A stretch of 64,000 bases of DNA. Origin: Coturnix japonica (lineage: Eukaryota; Chordata; Aves; Galliformes; Phasianidae). Location: contig NC_029518.1 in the NCBI RefSeq assembly GCF_001577835.2, forward strand, positions 69,048,053 through 69,112,052. Direction: 5' to 3'. Each line of letters starts with the position of its first letter. The stretch's first letter is position 1. Shown here piece by piece: positions 59,825 through 64,000 of this stretch. The position numbers and the translations under genes are program-made. The notes below the pieces were generated by a model. It saw only the letters and a program-made list of their open reading frames with translations. It ran no database searches and was not told the origin of the DNA.

Positions 59825-62024
59825 CTTTTTTTTTCTTCCTGGGTGGACAGTGTTGTGTCCATAAAGCACAGTGCCTGTGGACAGGCATGGGAGATGCCCA
59901 GCTCACAGTGCAGTCAGAACATTCTGTGCAGCCATTCAGCAAGGTCTATAGTAGGTGCTGTGTGGTTGGTCTACCAAATCACTCAGTGTTTTCTTTCTGA
60001 GGTAATGAGAGGTCATGATCTAGGAACTTAGCAAACATTTTTATAAGGGCCTATGTGAAGACCTGTATCCATATTTATCTCAGATTGTGGCTCTCTTTGG
60101 AAAAATACTTCCTTTATGGCATTTCTTTTTGTGTATGTAAATATTACTTGGAAGTCACTCTGTTTTGGGAGAAACATTTCTAAAGTCATGTTGCATTATT
60201 ATTGAAAAAATTACTTAAGTTTGCAGTTGTCTTGCCTGGTTTGACATCAGCTCTATTCTGTATGCTTGTTGAAACAGTTGTCAAACCTCTGGGGTTTTAA
60301 AAATAATTTTATGGTAATCTAGGTCATCTATTCATAAGACACCCAAAATCCAAAGGACAAATTTTCCACTATTGAAGTCATGCCTTCTGGCTTTTTTAAT
60401 AGAAAATACATGTTGTAGGACAGCAGTAGCTATAAGGTATGCACGGCTTTACAAATGCATCCAATTTCATAGGGCTGGGATTGCAGAAATAGTAGATGCT
60501 ATCTGAATAAGATAATTGTTATAGCATGTACAGGGCATACTGGATGACTCAGTGTTATCAACTTTGTACTGTAAAGTCATTAGCCCAGGTGGTTAGCGGC
60601 TCGCTGTATCCCATGATACAGGTCTCATTAATAATGTTTGTAGCAGATGTTTGTTCTAATGAGTGGAGCTGAATGTTCAGACAGAGGTAGGGTCGGTAAA
60701 GTAATGAGATGCCAGTTTTGAAAAAAAAAGACTCATACCACCAAGAATCATTAAAAGCTTTAAAATGTCCATAGAATAATTCATATTAATCCAATCAAAA
60801 AGCACTGGGCTTTATAATGGTAAAATGTGACTTGAACAAAATATAAGCTATTAAGGGATGTGAGTTATTGTCCTACATTTGTGTGAGCACCTTTTTATTT
60901 TTCACATCTGTATGCATGTAGTTTTAGGATTGATTTTATTATTTTTTACTAATGCAGTGGCTGTTCAATTATGGTAAATCAGCTATTTAGAAGAGCTACA
61001 GAACAGATAGTTCTTGCCAAAGGCTATTATATTTGAAAAATATCCATATAGATTTGATGGCTCACAAATACCTAACCAAAAACAAGTAGGTATGGCACCT
61101 TAAGCCTCTATGAGAATCACTACTAATTGTTTAAAAGGCATTCATAATAAAATATCTAGTTTTGTTTCTTTTTTTACATAATTAGCAAATTACATGTTTG
61201 AAAAAGTCCTGCTGTCCACGTAACTCTCATTTTAATAGCATCAGTGGAAAATAAACATAGTGAGGCTGCACTTAAGTGTATGGTAAAACTGGTGGCCAAA
61301 GCTTTTTTAATTGTTTATTAACCAAATAATATTAACTTATGTGCTTTGGGTAACTCAGAATAATGGTTAAGACTTGTAATAGCACCCTCTGTGTCTCCAG
61401 TTCAGCTTTATAGAAAATGAAGAATTCTTCTATTTTTGTGAAGTTCAAGGTTATTGCCAGCTGTAGTCTTTTCAAAACCATACTTAAGACCATCACTTGA
61501 AAGATGAAGGATACCTACTGGGAGTACTTTTCATGCTTGTTTTTTAAAGATAGCAGATATGGGGGTAAAATTTTTTTTCCCCCGAATTTGCCTCAATGCT
61601 GTCTTCTTTCGCTGTCCTATGTTCCTTTGGCTGGTAAGATGAAGCTTGTGCCCACAACTAAGAAATATCAGCGTCCTAATATGAAAAATTATCCAGAAGT
61701 CTTTTGAGTTGAGTAACATGAAAAGGGGATCATTGCTGAAAATCAGCTTGACAAAAATGATGAAAACTGAGAAACAGATTTTCTGATTTAGAAATAATAA
61801 GATAAAAGGATGTAGTGCAAAATAACACGGCAAGGAAGAATAAAGATCACTTGCTTGCATAATACTAATGAAGAGAGAGTTTTCCATGAGCGCATCTGTA
61901 GCAGTAGGATGGATCAATACGATAGGAAAGACATTACAAGAAAGGTGTGATGATGGAAGTACTGGTGTGAGAGAAAGATGCTATAAAGGAAAGGAAGAAG
62001 ATTGATCATTTATATCAGAAGATT

Positions 62025-62280
62025 CTAGGTTTGCAGGGGAAAGCTCCACTCAGGAGGGATCTCGAGAAAGAACCTTCCCCTGTGGAAGTCAGCCCTTAAA
62101 TGGGATCTAAGAGAGTTGCAGGAAGGCTCCACCCCTTCAAGTCACACAGCTGAGTTGCCTGTTTTCCCAGGCCTGACCGGGTCCTTTCCCCAGGTGCTCA
62201 ATCAGTGGTTCAGGCCATGACTCAACAGTTACCATACAGTATCCGACTGTTACCTCGGAGTGGCAGGACATTGTTATGGA
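62025..62280. mobile_element. Possible LTR-element fossil, unclassified
   Basis: A block unlike its surroundings: more GC-rich, with 'aaagctccactcaggaggga', 'gtggaagtcagcccttaaat' and 'caggaaggctccaccccttc', followed by a purine-rich stretch to about 62740. The texture resembles an avian retroviral LTR remnant, but I cannot identify the family, ends or terminal repeats. If it is one, it is old and broken, with no coding potential visible. Confidence 0.3.
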
Positions 62281-62984
62281 GAAAGATGAGATAACAAAAC
62301 GGAATGAAGAAGGACAGGGAAGATTGGAGAGTTGTGCTAATCCAATTAAAAAACAAATAATGGAATTGAGAACTCATTATTTAGAGTGAGAGACCAACTT
62401 ACCTTGAAAGCAAATTAAAAAAACAGAAAGATTACTTACTGAGAGTGAAGTTGTTAAGGTGGGATTAAACTTGAAAGAGACTCTATTGGGAATGAGAGAG
62501 AGGGCATAGATTAATTTTCAGATTGGTAAAAAATGACGAGCAGGTTCTTACAGACATGGAGCCAATGGTGGAAAATACCTGACCCGGAGCATTACACAAT
62601 TGCCTAGTGTATTATTTTCTGGTGTGGAGGAGGAAGGCAGAGATTTGGCTGTTGAGGTTAGACAGCTGGCATCAGAAAGAACTCTTAACAGGGAGATTTA
62701 GGGCCGTTCATTGCTGAAAATAGTTTATGAACATAGAGCTTTTCTCTAGGTATGTATACCACATTTCTTGATGGCTTTATGTTCTTACCCTAGATGGCTA
62801 ACAAATAAATCAGTTAGTTCATGTGGTATCTTAGGTGTCTGATTATTTGCCTGTGTTTCCATTCTTGGGGTCAGGAGGGAATAGTTGCTTGTAAATGTTG
62901 TGATGGGATACAGAGCATAATCTAGAATTTTCTGGGCATTTTTAAACTGCGCCTTCTTATTCTTCTTCCTTCCTTTTGTTATCT

Positions 62985-63066
62985 AATATATATATATATA
63001 TATATAATTGTAATATATATATATTGTATATATATATACACATATTAGTGCATATATATATATATT
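62985..63066. repeat. (TA)n microsatellite, interrupted
   Basis: Several TA runs separated by short interruptions, including a duplicated 'tattagtg' unit. The stretch is self-complementary and could cruciform or slip. Confidence 0.9.
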
Positions 63067-64000
63067 AGTGTAATTAAAAAAATACATATAAATTTTGCAC
63101 CATTGATTGTTAACTCTGTGCATCCCTTCCTTTGTTGTGGCACTTTTTATCATCTGAAATGTTAAAGACCAGAAGTGCTCGGGGTTTTGGGTTTGTCCAT
63201 GTACTGAGCAAGCTTTTAAGGAACCAGATGAATTCATTAAAGGAGCGACAGGTTTTGTGAACAAGTGGGCTTAACTTAAATGCTTTGATTCAGAGTTAAA
63301 TGAGCTCTGTGCTTTTGCGATGGTCAGCAGCAGGCAAAGCCTCAGCTCTTGAATGCTAATTGTAGGTGGTTCATACGCATGTAAGAAAGTTTCTGACCAG
63401 ACGCTTGTGGTTATTTTTAATAACTGTCTGAAAATAGGAGCGGTAAAGGTTTTTCTGTTATTCCCGTGAAGCTGCATCAAAATAGGATGGTATTTAAAGA
63501 GACGTGTAGTAGAGACCTTACTGAAAAGGGAAGAGCGACTGTTGCTGTTCCCTTATTCCTACCTGCAGTGTTTCGTTGCATACTATGCTTTTAAGACCTT
63601 TAGAAGGGAAATGCAGTTTTTATTTACTATGATATAGATCCCAATGTTCCTGCTTTGTAATTGCTTTAACTTGCTCTTAAGTGAGGACAAACCTGCTTAT
63701 TTTTAAACTAATTATGTAATTAATTCTACATGTGGAAGAACCTTGATTGACGATGAATCTGGAATCCACATAGTATCTCTGACTTTATTTTGAAGAATAT
63801 ATTTAATTGGAGACGGTATGTTGTATACTGGCTGAAAAAGTTGTGAAGTTCATAAAAATAGTTGCACTAAAGCATTCCCCTTTCCTTCCAAACAAGGTTA
63901 GAAGCTATAAACAGCTTTTGTAAACTTCAGTACTAATCAGCTGTTGAGCACCTGCAGTTGAGCTCTTAAGTGTGTAGTAGTAATGTAATGTCAGTCTGCT

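Larger units (their letters stand above)
32247..64000 (+). other. RNGTT: RNGTT transcription unit, 5' half (runs off window)
   Basis: Eight coding exons (32247-32310, 33972-34081, 40527-40630, 40750-40838, 44429-44504, 46744-46993, 53129-53238, 54030-54131) join in frame with GT-AG introns to give 302 residues. They match the vertebrate capping enzyme throughout. The product is nuclear; it binds the phosphorylated RNA polymerase II tail and adds the first cap steps: removal of the 5' gamma-phosphate, then transfer of GMP. Intron lengths are 1661, 6445, 119, 3590, 2239, 6135 and 791 bp, and intron 8 exceeds 9.8 kb. The remaining guanylyltransferase and OB-fold exons must lie to the right, in keeping with the very large size of this gene in other vertebrates. 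The length of intron 2 is suspect because of the noisy insert. Confidence 0.95.
54132..64000 (+). other. RNGTT: RNGTT intron 8, left part (runs off window)
   Basis: The intron opens with GTAAGC and has no convincing acceptor-exon with the expected RNGTT continuation before the window ends. It contains CR1 pieces at 55205, 57824 and 59300, a TA-rich microsatellite at 62985, short TATA runs near 54980, a single N at 57897 and an unclassified repeat-like block at about 62025-62280. A possible acceptor at 54788 would read RYDTVLCL, which does not match the enzyme. Confidence 0.75.

Noticed and set aside
1-64000. CRISPR array, bacterial operon or prophage
   Set aside because: The window is animal nuclear DNA with spliced genes and CR1 LINEs; no regularly spaced repeat-spacer array is present.

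Overview
This is a vertebrate, almost certainly avian, nuclear genome window. The interspersed repeats are nearly all CR1 LINEs, recognisable by 3' tails of ATTCTATGA-type octamers and the phrase 'ttggaagggacctcaaggatcat' in either orientation. There are also two tRNA-derived SINE copies that share the CR1 3' tail. The CR1 subfamilies look galliform or galloanserine, but the species cannot be fixed from the sequence.

Three host genes can be supported. PNRC1 (minus strand, two coding exons, 17433-18852) encodes a nuclear-receptor coactivator and decapping-linked protein. BORCS6 (plus strand, a single exon, 19454-20080) encodes a subunit of the lysosome-positioning complex BORC. They are head to head across a roughly 600-bp GC-rich promoter that carries a ~52-bp-periodic array of CCAAT boxes. 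RNGTT, the bifunctional mRNA-capping enzyme, begins at 32247 on the plus strand. Eight coding exons are visible, encoding about 302 residues: the whole RNA 5'-triphosphatase domain and the start of the guanylyltransferase domain through the catalytic-lysine motif KADG. The rest of the gene lies to the right of the window.

Layout: 1-16.3 kb is gene-poor, with CR1 copies that include a 2.4-kb one retaining part of its endonuclease and reverse transcriptase. 16.3-20.2 kb holds the PNRC1/BORCS6 pair. 20.2-31.7 kb is intergenic. 31.7-32.3 kb is the RNGTT CpG island and first exon. 32.3-64 kb is RNGTT introns and exons. The three genes act in separate processes (decapping/coactivation, lysosome positioning, capping), and nothing shows an operon-like relation.

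The strongest anomaly is that RNGTT intron 2 (about 34.51-39.68 kb) holds a second copy of the sequence at about 27.26-32.06 kb. That copy is peppered with small, mostly insertional indels, and it includes a garbled copy of the RNGTT upstream CpG island. It looks like a gap filled with uncorrected long-read sequence rather than a real duplication. A lone N at 57897 sits inside a CR1 that lacks its expected middle part and probably marks a second imperfect join. Other notable signals are the dimeric tRNA-type SINE, the CCAAT array, two overlapping upstream ORFs in the RNGTT leader, an intronic 22-bp inverted repeat, and BORCS6 lying between PNRC1 and RNGTT.
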